A stretch of DNA of 64,000 nucleotides from Metridium senile (taxonomy: Eukaryota; Cnidaria; Anthozoa; Actiniaria; Metridiidae), in assembly GCA_949775045.1 (NCBI GenBank), contig OX459103.1:4294502-4358501 (forward strand), read 5' to 3'. Both the position numbers and the translations under genes were made by a program. A model generated the notes under the pieces. The model was not told the DNA's origin. It ran no database searches and saw nothing but the letters and a program-made list of their open reading frames with translations. Of this stretch, positions 10,219 to 24,639 are shown piece by piece (the first letter of the stretch is position 1; every line of letters starts with the position of its first letter).

Positions 10219-12316
10219 AATGGATCAGTATTTTTCATCCAGAATAGGAGGTTTATGCAAGTATATGATAATCTTCGGATCTGCAAAGTTTCTCTCTGTT
10301 TGGCTTTGTGGTTGGTCTCATCAATCGATTTGAAGGCTGATCTCACGAACTACAAGTCGAAATTACGAACCCGAACTAGCTAGGAGACCCGAACAAAATT
10401 GTCAAAAAACAACTTTGCAGGTTAGTAAATGTATTCCCATTGAAGTTAAGTCCTTAATTATCTTGATTTTGAACCTTGACATGAATGTTTATGATTATTC
10501 AATGAGCTAAATGCATGCTTTTAAGGCTGGTGCCCAGTGTTGTTCATGCGCATTCTTACTGCGCATCTAGTTCGAGAGTGCAGTCGAAAATAAGTTCGCA
10601 GAAAATACCGTAAAAAAACAATAATCGAGCAACAAAAAGGAAAAGTGCCTTCCTCGTTTTATTATAGAAAGAAAAGAGAAAATGTCTCCATTTGATTAAC
10701 GTTTTGAGATAAAAAACGGTACATAAAACTATGTTTGTGCGTAAATTGCACTTTTCGTGGACTTTTGGTCGATTAAAACGAGATTTATTTATGCAATTTT
10801 CACATCCTCATAAACGGAAAACATTAAAAATGAATTAAGAAACAAATATAATTCAAAATTGGTTGAATAATTCTTGTGTATTTAGAGTTTTTAGGCCTAC
10901 TAAACGAGGTTTTTTAGTAGTTTTTCCTTCGAAATTGTACGAGGTTTTTTTTACAAACAAAATGATGTTTTACACAAACTTATTCATTATAAAATACCTT
11001 GTTTTCACTTCCTTGTCTTTTCAAATCGATCTTGTGTTGGTAGAACTGATTCTTGAGGCTTTTAATTCCATTTCAAAAGAACTTTCAGGGTTTTTTTTGT
11101 TAGTTTGAATTTTAAAATTTGCCGTGATATCTTTTTAGTAAATCTTACGATGAAAACTATATTTTACAAAGAAAATGTTATAGAATTTTTTTTGTACTTT
11201 TAATATATAGTTACCACACTATTAAGTTCTAGTTGAAGTGAATCTTTTGTCCATTTGAAGCTCAAAAGCTTGATTTTTGAAGCGAATTTGAAGGTTCATT
11301 GGCGTTTGCAAACGCGCAAGCTAGAAATTTTGTCACGCGGTGACGTGACACAATGTCACGTGTGTCACGAATTTTCGCGCGTTTTTTCCTAAAAATGAAA
11401 TCTAAAAATTCATATCTTTCAAAAACGCGTGGATACCCCTCATTTGAATTCGCTAGAAATGTTATAGTGATATCGAAGTTTTTTTCTAAGTTGATATTTT
11501 AAAAGTAAAAATGGTTTTGGTTTGACATTTAGTCAATAATACGGTATACACACAAAATGGTTTTTTCGTGATTTTGGCCAAAAAGCTATTATAAAACATA
11601 GCTGTCTGCGTGATAAATAACATTTTTGACTTAAAGTCGAAAATATATATGTCTTAGATTATTATTTCACGTTTATTTCTTGAGTAACTCTTAACAGTAT
11701 GAAATAGTATTTCTTTAAAATTCGCAAAAATACACCTACGTCATCAGGTATTTAACAATAATTATCTCGCTTCGATGCGAGGTGACCCCCCAATATTTTT
11801 TCACTTTTAGATAGCCCATTGGGTGTTTGAAATAACTGGTATAGTTTCAATGAAATAAAAATGGGTTGCAATTACTAGGCACCAGCCTTAAGGTCGTATT
11901 TATGTGTATTTTATAATAGCTATCTAAAAATGCTTTGAAACTATAGCTACCATAAATACCCAAGCTGTACCCACTTTCTTAATAATTTGTCTTCAAAATC
12001 AATTCGTATATCAGTTGCTTTGTTAGAAGAATTTGATACAGTGCAGTATAAAGCTTTCTGCTGTCATGTTTTCACATCAGCTTACGGAATTAAATAATGA
12101 TAATATATAACATGAAATTCATTGAATAACATTTCAAATTATGATTGAAAATCAGGATATAAAATCTGAGATTTATCAAGCTAAGCTTCCATCAGCTATT
12201 GTAACAAACTTAGATTAAATTAAATGATGATTATATAGTTAAACATTTTGTGTTTTTTTTTTGCAGGTAAAATGGCTGGAAAAGATAACACACTATTTCA
12301 ACAATGTGAACAGTGA
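10219..12316 (+). other. Possible spliced transcript inside the hAT element
   Basis: A donor-like GCAG|GTTAGTAAA at 10420 and an acceptor after a T run (TTTTTTTGCAG, end 12266) flank the nested TTAA element. The second exon would start near ATGGCTGGAAAAGATAAC and stop after 14 codons. The first-exon frame at 10219 encodes only 37 residues of no recognised family. It may be a relic of the element's own 5' exon. Confidence 0.2.
10521..11891. mobile_element. TTAA-flanked element, short TIR
   Basis: TTAA at 10521-10524 and 11888-11891 brackets GGCTGGTGCCCAGT and GGCACCAGCC. The 1.37-kb interior holds no supported coding region. Removing it restores the surrounding hAT element. Confidence 0.8.
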
Positions 12317-13258
12317 AATAATAATTATTGTTGGTTTACACTGAAATTCTATGCTTGTCATCTTGTTTATGCCAACTGGTGACTGGATAAACCCCTCTAT
12401 TAACTCTGTTTGAGTGATACTGAATAAATATAGTGACTATAAATACAAACTATTTTAAATGTCATTCAACCAAAAAATCAGATACAAAGAAAACAATGAC
12501 TCATTGTGACCAATAGTCAGTAAATAGGAAATATTGCATAGTCAGTAGCAATAATTGCATACATTTTCATGGAGAAAGTTATATACTAATATTAATTTTA
12601 AGTGCTCTATTTGTTGAACTTTTAAAAATAAATCAACAACTTCAATTTAACTATAAGCAATAGTACTGCAGATTAATGCAATAACTGTTAGTTAAGATCG
12701 TTGTTTTTACTTGATAAAAATAGTAACAAACAAAACAGTAACATTCCTATCGAAATCGTGTACAGGATAAGTTGTAAAGGCTGAGAAACTACACAAAAAT
12801 TGATTGATGAGAAGAACCACAGCTCCAAATAAAACCAAAATCAAACTGGTTAGAGTTAAACTTATAACCAATATAACCTCCTATTTTCAAAATGTTCCAT
12901 AAAGTTTTACCAACGAAATCACGATGTTTTCAAATGATGGTTGGCCATTTTCGATTAGGACCTGCAGCCTTCCCGAGAAGTTTTAACGAAAAAATACAGT
13001 CAACTATAAACGTCTTTTCGAGATCAGTTGCGCTCAACTAGTAAATCTATAAACAAAGAACACTCACTGTGGGTTAACTACTTTACAATGTGCTGTTTTA
13101 CCTCTCTTTTATCTTGTTTTCTTAACTTCAAAATGGCGCTTTCAAACTAAACTGACAAGAATATCTAGCGTATCCATGTGACGTCACACTAGAGATCGCT
13201 GTAGATAGAGAATCTAATTTGCATACAATAGAGTCACCCCCTCCCTCCTGCTATTTTC

Positions 13259-14079
13259 ATTGATATGATGTATGTATGTTTGTGTTTTTTGTTCTAAGCA
13301 CTCACAGTCATCAAGTTTGACCTGTCTCTTTTGTGGCTTATTCAAATATCATATGGCATGACCAAAAATTTTCTGCATGATTTATACACTTAAAGTCAAA
13401 GATGGTAACCTTATTTTCTTTATTATTATACTTTGAAAAAAATACCCTTGTGTTCAATGTTAGGGTACTTTTGTTGCTTAATTTTCTCTAAAACAATTTA
13501 TAACAAAAAACTTGACTTTTCTATACGAGAAACATTTTACCTGGTAATAAATAATGTTGCATGTAAAACACACTCATTTAGACTCCCACTATGTGGGGGT
13601 CATTGAGGCCAGAAATGTGTGATATAAATGGCTACAAATTATTTTGTAAATTATTAGTCTATTATTATTACATTATATCTATTCTTTTTTTTCACAAAGG
13701 TGTTTCATGTGAATTTGCTTGTGAAACTTTGTTTCAAGGCTGAATTTGTTTTCAAAGTGCATGCATTCTTTAAATATCTGGGTGTCAAGAACGGTTTTAT
13801 TGGGTGACCATGTTGTGAGTGGGCTGATCATTTTTTTGAATTACACACAAGTGTATTTTAGTTAGTTAGGCCAAACTGGTGAAAATTGTTATGATAATTA
13901 TTTGACTTTTAGCTGTTGATGTCTTGGTTTCTCTAAATATTACATTTACTATATATTGTAATAATGCAAATTTCATTGAGACTTTCATTTTTATAGTCTA
14001 AAATATGTTGATGTTTTACAATCAGTACTATCAAAAAAAATGTTGAAGGGAGATTTATGTAAATTAATATATTTGAAGT
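13259..14079. other. AT-rich DNA, no feature recognised
   Basis: No coding, repeat or promoter structure could be supported. Confidence 0.4.
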
Positions 14080-14111
14080 ATAAGAAAGAAAGAAAGAAAG
14101 AAAGAAAGAAA
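14080..14111. repeat. (GAAA)n microsatellite
   Basis: About seven tandem copies of AAAG/GAAA are read directly. Confidence 0.9.
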
Positions 14112-14161
14112 CTTATGGCCATTTTTTGTTGGCTTTCATTGAAATTCAATTTTTGCCTATA

Positions 14162-14388
14162 CACCTACTTGCAACAAGGTTGTCATACAAAAATATACAT
14201 TTGTTATAAAGAAAATAGAACATTAGTATTTAGTACGATAGGAATTGATTAAAAGACAAAAGAAGATCACTCAAGCTGAACTCTTGCTTTTGTCTTTTAA
14301 TTAATTCCTTTCGCATTAAATCACAAATGTTCTATTTTCTTTATAACAAATGTTCTATTTTGTATGACAACCTTACTGCAAGTAGGTG
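14162..14388. mobile_element. MITE family B (TA target, CACCTACTTGCA termini)
   Basis: A 227-bp element flanked by TA, with inverted repeats of about 100 bp starting CACCTACTTGCA and containing GGTTGTCATACAAAA. Further copies are at 20543, 27056, 34769 and 37015. The terminal CACCTA is shared with family A. Confidence 0.88.
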
Positions 14389-14391
14389 TAT

Positions 14392-16084
14392 ATGAACACT
14401 TCACTTTTTTCATGTTATTTTTTCTTCTGAATATTCTACTGTATTTCCAAGGCAACACGTACCTGAAAATGTCCGTTGCAGATCAGCGATAAACTCGTTA
14501 AGTGGAGTTTCTGCCCGTAAAATGGGTAATTGATTTTAATCTCTCCAATATTGATTTCTGAGTATTCTAGGATGAAAAGGTTAGATAAAAAGACAAATAG
14601 AAGATTCAATTCTATCAAAATAAGAACTAATATAAACAAATTATTTGTAATGCTTATTTATTGCCTTTCGCAACAGACAATTTTGGCTGAGTTTCCTTGG
14701 AAATATCCTTGATTAATTGATGTCCACGAAAATCAAGTCTAGACAGCGATGAATCGCTCCGCGGACTCCGCGATTTATGCGATATTGATTTCTCTCGTGA
14801 AATTCAACGTGGAATTCACTCGTCCTCCAATGAATTTTCCTTGAATCTCATTCAAATGTACAAATATAATTTTCAATGAGAATTACTTGTCAATTGTTTA
14901 TTTTTGCCACAGTTATAATGCTTGGGGTTTTAGTGATGATACTTTAGATGAGGTATATTTCCAAACTTGTACCTTTTTAAATCTAGATTATTCTTTTCTT
15001 CATAAGCAGCTTGGCAAAGTGATATATATACAATAACAGAAGTTCAAATCAAATATAATCTTACCTGAGAACTGCTAAATTTTGGCTGTGTTCTGTCCAA
15101 ATGCAGTTTTGAAAAGGATGAAAAGCAAAAATACACACACATATATATATATATGTATTTATCCTGCTTCCATCTGATTGGCTAAGTCAAGATAAATATA
15201 TGTAATTTTATGTAGAGTTTCAAAAAGGAAATATTGTTTTTTTTGGTCATCATATTGCATATATTTTTAGAACTTCGCTAGTTGTCAATATTTTTTTCTT
15301 GTTTGTTGATGAAAAATATTATTTTTCTTGCACATTTTGGCTGGAAATGTTTTGTTTTGTTCTTAGAACTGTGAACTTAATAAATTTGCATATTACATGG
15401 CACCTCCAATTATACAATCGGTTAACAGATTGCTGAATGTTCAACCAACAATTCCAATTCAATTTGAGACTTATTTTTGTTAGCAGTGTTATGAATGCAG
15501 TATCTTTGGCTGGACTATTTTCAAAATAAATAACTTATATTAATTGGAACATTTCTTTATCCCCATCCCCACCCTCTTAGAATTTTTTTTTTTGCTTTCT
15601 TCCGCCTATGCATCAACAAAGAATGTGCAAACAAGCAAGTTTTTTCTACTTGATGTTTGTCGTATTTTCTTCTGGGGATTTGAGCCGACGACTCCCTCTA
15701 TATTTGTTATGATTGACAGGCAGTCAACCAATGATTTCAAGACAGTAAGTAAGGAGTATATGCAGCATCTATAAATATTCCCGTGTCCGTGGACACGTAA
15801 TGTGTATTTTTATAAGAGACATTTTCTGTCTCTAAACAAGTCAACATCAAATGTAGTTAAAATTATTATTTTAATCATAATAATTTGAATGTATAAACCA
15901 AATATTTGAGGGATAGAGACAGATGTCACGGGTGATTTAGCAGTTTCACATCTCTTGCAGCTGACGTTTTTCTATTGTTACAAGTGAAAGTGTTAGAGTC
16001 AGCATTAAACATTTTATACCATTTTATTTTAAAGGCCCAATTACATACGAATCTCTACAGACTCAGACGTGTCATCAGAGGTAG
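14392..16084. other. Upstream region of RCHY1; possible 5' exon
   Basis: Mostly AT-rich DNA with a short CA/TA microsatellite near 15130-15155. A good donor, AAGACA|GTAAGTAAG, at 15743/15744 ends a frame reading M-I-D-R-Q-S-T-N-D-F-K-T. It could be the first coding exon of the gene downstream, in phase 0, but this is unproven. Confidence 0.3.
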
Positions 16085-18957
<2,873 letters not shown>

Positions 18958-18978
18958 GAACGGCTGCTAGGGAGACTA

Positions 18979-19074
18979 TAGCCTGATTTTCAGAGCGGGC
19001 CTGGGTCCTACGCTATCGCTTTCTGGGGAGAAAGCGATAGCGTAGGACCCAGGCCCGCTCTGAAAATCAGGCTA
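18979..19074. mobile_element. 96-bp perfect foldback MITE with 9-bp TSD
   Basis: Two 46-bp arms are exact complements around GGGG. Termini are TAGCCTGATTTTCAGAG and its inverse. The direct repeat GGGAGACTA lies at 18970-18978 and 19075-19083. It lies 21 bp after the RCHY1 stop codon, so it is probably transcribed in the 3' UTR. Confidence 0.9.
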
Positions 19075-19487
19075 GGGAGACTACCACTCCCTTCGCTTTT
19101 AATTGGGAGGGGCGGGAAATGGCCCTTTACAGCCAAACATACAGAGGCGTTCCTATCGAGGTTGTAAGGCTCGATTTATTCTTCCAAACTTGATTTTAAA
19201 TTTGGTTTGAAATTTGCATCAATGAATCGAATCTTGTAATTAAGTTTCAAATTGCAGACGTCAACCGATAATGGTCACGATCTGTGGTCAAAAACTGATA
19301 TTGCTATTGTAATAGAATACTTTAGTAAGTATTTATTTAGGGTCACTCTATCTAATGATTTTTTATCCGTTCAATGTTCGCAACTAGAAAATTTTTAAGT
19401 TTAACGTTACATATAAAGTTGACAAAGAACGGAAATGACAAGGATAATATAGGGGTTAGGTCATTGATATTCAAGAGCAATATACAT

Positions 19488-19673
19488 TAGTATTCAAGGG
19501 CAATATATAGATTTATAAAATTGTTGGTATCTAACGCGCGCTCGTGTTTCTAAGCTTGCTTCTCTCGTGCTCTACCATCTCCCAGCGTGTTTATATCACA
19601 GTACATAGACACGCGCGCCGTTTTATATTTCTTAAATTGCCCTCAAATTAGTATTCAAGGGCAATATATAGAT
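19488..19673. repeat. Direct repeat pair around a CpG-rich segment
   Basis: TTAGTATTCAAGGGCAATAT and following bases occur at about 19488 and again at about 19648. The segment between them (ACGCGCGCTCGTG...) is CpG-rich. Confidence 0.5.
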
Positions 19674-19756
19674 ATAAAGCCCTTGAATTGATAATGACCA
19701 GGGTAATACGTACGGTGGCCCACAAGGGCAAAACACAACTCAATATTTGGCTGAAA

Positions 19757-19960
19757 ACACAACAAAGTTTCGCAGAACACAACAAAGTTTCGCAGAACAC
19801 AACAAAGTTTCGCAGAACAAAACAAAGTTTCGTAGAACAAAACAAAGTTTCGGAGAACAAAACAAAGTTTCGTAGAACAAAACAAAGTTTCGGAGAACAA
19901 AACAAAGTTTCGGAGAACAAAAAAAAATTTCGGAGAACAAAACAAAGTTTCGGAGAACAC
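19757..19960. repeat. 20-bp tandem array (AACAAAACAAAGTTTCGGAG)
   Basis: About ten units occur in the left arm; about six inverted units lie at 21437-21560. The repetitive ORFs on both strands are translations of this array. Confidence 0.9.
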
Positions 19961-20066
19961 AACTGCCAACTGATACAAAACAAAATTTCGGGAGACTGGA
20001 ACTTAGCTCGGACAACATATGGCATGACTGACTGAGTTTGGGCTACCTGTGGTCAGCGAAGTCGCT

Positions 20067-20400
20067 ATGTTTTGTCAAAACTGCGGTTGCTGGGTGAGAA
20101 AAGACTACAAATATTGTCCTGGTTGTTGTACTTCATCTAGTACTTCATCTAGTACTTCAAGAAAGGAAGCCACGTCTGTCAATACTTTCACGGAATTTAA
20201 AGAAAAGAAGTCTAAGGAAAGGATCGATCAATATCAATCAACCGGGAAAAAAAAGAAAAAAAAGATGTCCGATTATTTCCCAGTTACTATCAACGTTGGA
20301 GTGGCATCTATGCTATCAGGGACTATGACACCGGTACGAGGAAAGTCTTAACCACTCAAAGCTCCCAAATCTGTGTCAGCAAAACCTCCTTATGTAAGGC
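20067..20400 (+). pseudogene. Zinc-ribbon protein gene, left inverted copy, broken
   Basis: The frame begins M-F-C-Q-N-C-G and has a zinc ribbon C-x2-C-x12-C-x2-C (C-Q-N-C ... Y-C-P-G-C) at residues 3-22. A Ser run, a charged helix and a Lys run follow, then V-T-I-N-V-G-V...R-G-K-S. This order recalls a group of invertebrate proteins with a zinc ribbon followed by a ubiquitin-like fold; that resemblance is from memory and tentative. A TAA at 20349 interrupts it, yet the same frame continues with P-L-K-A-P-K-S-V-S-A-K-P, matching the right-hand copy. It diverges at about 20395. Confidence 0.6.
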
Positions 20401-20542
20401 AGGGAGAAAGTAACTAAACCTGAACTACATTGGCTGAAATCAAGTCAGAGGATTGTAGAGAGCAACAATAAGACACTGTTAGAGTTTTATGAAATTTTAT
20501 TAAATTTTAAGGTAAAAAATCGAAGTTTCAAAAGTAGCCATA

Positions 20543-20770
20543 CACCTACTTGCAGTAAGGTTGTCATACAAAATAGAACATTTGTCACAAAGAAAATAGA
20601 ACATTTGTGATTTAGTGCGAAAGGAATTAATTAAAAGACAAAAGAGAGAGTTCAGCTTGAGTGATCTTCTTATGTCTTTTAATTAATTCCTATCGTACTA
20701 AATCACAAATGTTCTATTTTCTTTATAACAAATGTATATTTTTGTATGACAACCTTACTGCAAGTAGGTG
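20543..20770. mobile_element. MITE family B in the inverted-repeat spacer
   Basis: TA-flanked, with CACCTACTTGCAGTAAGG and inverse termini. Confidence 0.88.
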
Positions 20771-20818
20771 TATATCCTTTAGTAAATCAACACTAACAGT
20801 GAGCTTGGGCTACCTGTG

Positions 20819-21328
20819 GTTAGATCGTTTCTGAATAATATGTCGTAGGCTGCTCTTTTCCTTAACGCCTCCTTGAGTATTGAAGGTTTTGCTGACACAG
20901 ATTTGGAGCGCTTTCCATTCAACCAAAATAATCGAAAATTCCGGGTGGAAATCAAATGGAACGCGACAGTTCCCGGCAAACATTTTCGAAAATTTACGAC
21001 AACCTTTTGAGGTTGTCCTTAATTTCCGAAAATGTTTGCCGGGATTTTTTTCAAAAACGACTTTCCTCGCACCGGTGTCATAGTCCCTGATAGCATAGAT
21101 GCGACTCCAACGTTGATAGTAACTGGGAAATAATCGGACATCTTTCTTTTCTTATTTTTTTCCGGTTGATTGATATTGATCGATCCTTTCCTTAGACTTC
21201 TTTTCTTTAAATTCCGTGAAAGTATTGGCAGACGTGGCTTCCTTTCTTGAAATACTAGATGAAGTACAACAACCAGGACAATATTTGTAGTCTTTTCTCA
21301 CCCAACAACCGCAGTTTTGACAAAACAT
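20819..21328 (-). pseudogene. Zinc-ribbon protein gene, right inverted copy, broken
   Basis: On the minus strand it starts M-F-C-Q-N-C-G at 21328 and is near-identical to the left copy through the Lys-rich segment. A later part (R-S-K-S-V-S-A-K-P-S-I-L-K-E-A-L then A-A-Y-D-I-L-F-R-N-D-L) is present at 20819-20925. Between them an inserted hairpin (about 20970-21052) and frame changes break the gene. It ends abruptly at CACAGGTAGCCCAAGC, an element end. This copy retains more of the C-terminal region than the left copy. Confidence 0.55.
20970..21052. repeat. Small hairpin insertion
   Basis: CCCGGCAAACATTTTCG and its inverse, with an inner GACAACCT/AGGTTGTC pair, interrupt the right-hand zinc-ribbon gene. 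Confidence 0.75.
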
Positions 21329-21604
21329 AGCGACTTCCCTCACCACAGGTAGCCCAAACTCAGTCAGTCATGCCATGTGTTGTCCGAGCTAAGTTCCAGT
21401 CTCCCGAAATTTTGTTTTGTATCAGTTGGCAGTTGTGTTCTCCGAAACTTTGTTTTGTTCTCCGAAACTTTGTTTTGTTCTCCGAAACTTTGTTTTGTTC
21501 TACAAAACTTTGTTTTGTTCTACGAAACTTTGTTTTGTTCTGCGAAACTTTGTTGTGTTTTCAACCAAATATTGAGTTGTGTTTTGCCCTTGTGGGCCAC
21601 CGTA

Positions 21605-22671
21605 AATACGCGATATAAAGCCCTACAAATAACAATGAAAACCGATGTAATCATGTTATAATACAAATTAATTAAAAACTCATTAATAATTCATAAGCCT
21701 TTAGTCCAATCATTTGGACCTATTTGGTCACATGCATGCGGTTTTAAACCTAATAAGGTAATTGGACCAATGTGGTCCTGAGAGGCTCTTCCTACTGACA
21801 ACTACAAGTCCTGTTTTCAATGTGGGACGTAAATTAGAGAATCTTGCGCATGATCAGAAGGTTATGAGCGGTTCGTTATCACATTTTTGTGCATTTTTCA
21901 ATGTTTTATTTGAATTTTTTGTTTTATATTGTGGATTTTTTAAGTAGTATATAAAAAACTGGCAGGAAGTGTTTTATCAAGTATGAAAAACCCTCGGCTA
22001 CGCCTCGGGTTTTTATACTTGATAAAACACTCCTGCTCGTTTTTTAAATATTACTAAATTGCAGTATAGGACTTTCGTTTGGACTTTGATTTCTAGAAAC
22101 TGGTTCTTTTAATTCCCGAATAGAACTGTGTATATTTTTTAGGTAATTGTTCTGAGATAGGGTGAACACCCTACCCACCCACCCATACTGATAGGCCATT
22201 TTGGGATGGTAATAACACCCCCTTTCCATGAAAGGCATACCAGTAGTATTCTTGTTGCTTTAAACAAAATGGAGGGGTAGTATGAAAATCAATGTTTTCT
22301 TATTTCTGTCTCTTATCTGAAGAACTGCTTTGTTGATCGAATTGATGCTAGTCGAACAAAGAATATATATAAAATAGTACAACTTAGTATTACTGGTATA
22401 TTAATATTATTTAATTAATTCCAAGTTGCCTTGTTGTTTGTATAGCTAAACCAATATATACCCTGTAACCAGAGTCACTTTACCATCCCAGGGAGAGAGA
22501 AGGTTAAAGAGAATGTGCTCGCAGGGTAATAAACATATATCATTTCACTTACAAAATACAAGAAACAAACAGACGAAAACTTTGATGACTTCAGAGTACA
22601 TGTACACATTTTTACTGTTAGATACCCAGCAAATATTGCAAGATGACTGGAATATCCATGGGATATTTTGT
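21605..22671. other. AT-rich DNA with one hairpin
   Basis: A near-perfect hairpin, GTGTTTTATCAAGTATGAAA and its inverse around CTACG, lies at 21968-22031. A structurally similar hairpin is at about 38225-38345. No gene is seen. Confidence 0.6.
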
Positions 22672-23060
22672 CACAGGCAGCCCAACTATTCTCTTTGAGG
22701 ATTTTTTTAATGACAATAAAGTTATTTTTAACCGCGCGCCGAGCAAAATACATATTGAGCAAATACATATAAATACATATATCACAAATATAAAAATTCC
22801 AACAAAAATAATAACTTAAATCATGGTCACTTAAAGGCATGCGTTGTTTCTATTTGTTTTATTTGAGTGTCAACTCTCTAACATTTATAGTTCCACGCAC
22901 ACATGTGAATATATGGATGAATGGATGCCGGATGGATGGATGGTTGGATAGATGGATGGATGGATAAATGGATGGACAAAAGATTGTTTCAATGTCAAGT
23001 TTAGGTTGGGTCACCTGTTCCATCTTGTGACGTTTACTTTCAATTTTCATTTCCGGTTGT
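22672..23060 (+). mobile_element. Terminal fragment of the 7-bp-TSD family
   Basis: It begins CACAGGCAGCCCAACTATT and shares GTTATTTTTAACCGCGCGCC with the ends at 52321 and 58369. It then follows the same internal order as 50207-50700: GGTCACTTAA, TTTGAGTGTCAACTCT, a TGGA-type minisatellite (22915-22977), and ACAAAAGATT. The other end is missing. Confidence 0.65.
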
Positions 23061-24064
23061 AAGAACAAGCTCATCGATCATATCTTCATCTCAAAATCCT
23101 TACTTAAAAAGTAACACTTGGTTTTCTGCATTGCATATTCTCTCTATATTACTTGATAATATTGTTTGCACTCAATTTCAGCAACAAGTTTGTTTTATGG
23201 ACATAATGTTTGCGCTCTATTCCAAAGTAGCAATTTTATCTTATTTTATGGAAATGTTTGCATTCTATTCCATGGTTGCAATTATATTTTAATTTTATAC
23301 ACCGAATCAAAATATGGCGTCCAATTAAAATAACTTATGTTTTTGACACATACATGTGAAAACTCCATTGTGTTTCAACATGAACACGAGGCTAGCCAGT
23401 GAAGGACAATAGCTATTAAAATTGGACGTATTTTCAGATTTGGTCTGTCTACCGTACGTGGATATGTTTCCACAGCAATTCCATTTTATGGATATGTTGT
23501 TTGCAGTCTAGTCAATAACAAGCGATGTCCTTTTTATGATCATTTTATTCAGTATAAACTAGCTAATACATTCAAAGTAAAGTTTAACCAGAGTGACTTT
23601 CCCTCGCCCTCAAATAAAGAATAGACAGTTAAAACTAATAGTTAGTATAGTAAGGCTCATTTCTGAACGAATAGTTTTCATTTGTTCTTTAACCTAAACG
23701 TTAATGACATTCTTTGTAACTTCCTGCACAGCAAACATGCATGCATGCAAAGCAGTCTCTTAAACGTTTGTAGTTTTCAATACTGATGTTTTTAATGTGA
23801 TTTTAAAAATCAACTTTAGGTAAAAACTTTTTCTTACCAGGTGAAGGAAAGTCTCTCTAGTTTAATGTTATTAGCCCACAGTTCTACATCACTTATGATC
23901 TTCAATCATCTTGTGTAATTTTCTATAATCAGCTGCGTATTTATACTAAATAGATACTAGAGTACCAACATTAAAATCGTGAAACATAAATAGTACTACA
24001 TAGTGATATTTTATGCTAATTCTATTGTTTAATTAATAAGCACTATTTAGTACTAATCAGTACT
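23061..24064. other. AT-rich DNA, no gene recognised
   Basis: Nothing beyond scattered ACTAAATA-type motifs near 23940-24060 that look like decayed MITE family C sequence. Confidence 0.4.
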
Positions 24065-24210
24065 ATAGAGTACAAACACTAAAAGTGTGCAACATAAATA
24101 CCACTAAATACTGCTAAATTATGCAAATTCTTTTGTTCTCTATTGTTTAATCAACACTATTTAGTGGTAAATAGTACAAAGTATTGCACACTTTTAGTGT
24201 TTGTACTCTA
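24065..24210. mobile_element. MITE family C, intact 146-bp copy
   Basis: TAGAGTACAAACACTAAAAG and its inverse form the ends. Subterminal TACCACTAAATA and TATTTAGTGGTA are also inverted. Confidence 0.88.
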
Positions 24211-24283
24211 CTTGTTTCACAGTTATAATATTTGTACTCTAGTTATAATGTATACATAACTAAATCAAAATCTTTATATGTTA

Positions 24284-24452
24284 CAGTGAAACCCCTCTTT
24301 GGGACCAGGAAAAAAAAGTATGTTTTAGCGAGGGTACTAGTTTATTAAGGTTTTATTTGATACTATAGGAAAATTTGTGATCAAATTATATATATAAGTA
24401 TTGGTTTTAAAAGAGAATTTTGGTTTTGTGAGGGTCAAGAGGTGTTCCACTG
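24284..24452. mobile_element. pogo/Tigger-type MITE
   Basis: CAGTGAAACCCCTCTT and AAGAGGTGTTCCACTG ends are flanked by TA. Confidence 0.75.
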
Positions 24453-24639
24453 TAGTATCAAAATAAACAGTTTTGATTAAACTATATGATTATAAAAAAC
24501 ATTTGATTGGTTTTCCTTTAATTTCTACGAGGGTGTCAGCTACACTACAACAGCTACATGTTGATAGTGGGCCCTCAAGAGATGAGATCAACCACACACA
24601 CATTCAACCTCCTACTGCCTAGCTTCTCTAAGTCGAACA

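Larger units (their letters stand above)
9918..13250. mobile_element. hAT-type element, 3.3 kb, 8-bp TSD
   Basis: Ends are CAGGAGGGAGGGGG and its inverse, flanked by the 8-bp direct repeat CTATTTTC (9910-9917 and 13251-13258). CAG termini with an 8-bp duplication are hAT hallmarks. A 17-bp inverted subterminal repeat, CTCTAGTGTGACGTCAC, lies at 9964-9980 and 13178-13194; each copy contains the palindrome TGACGTCA. No transposase frame is recognisable. A TTAA element (10521-11891) is inserted within it. Confidence 0.75.
19711..21604. repeat. Long inverted repeat carrying zinc-ribbon pseudogenes
   Basis: Left arm 19711-20347 and right arm 21059-21604 are complementary over almost their whole length. 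They differ mainly in the number of a 20-bp tandem unit. Each arm holds the tandem array, a CACAGGTAGCCCAAA-type terminal motif and the start of a zinc-ribbon gene. The spacer contains MITE family B and part of the right-hand gene. Confidence 0.88.

Noticed and set aside
19648..20035. Cys/Phe/Val-rich and Lys/Asn-rich ORFs on both strands
   Set aside because: They translate the 20-bp tandem array and reappear in the inverted arm at 21370-21661.
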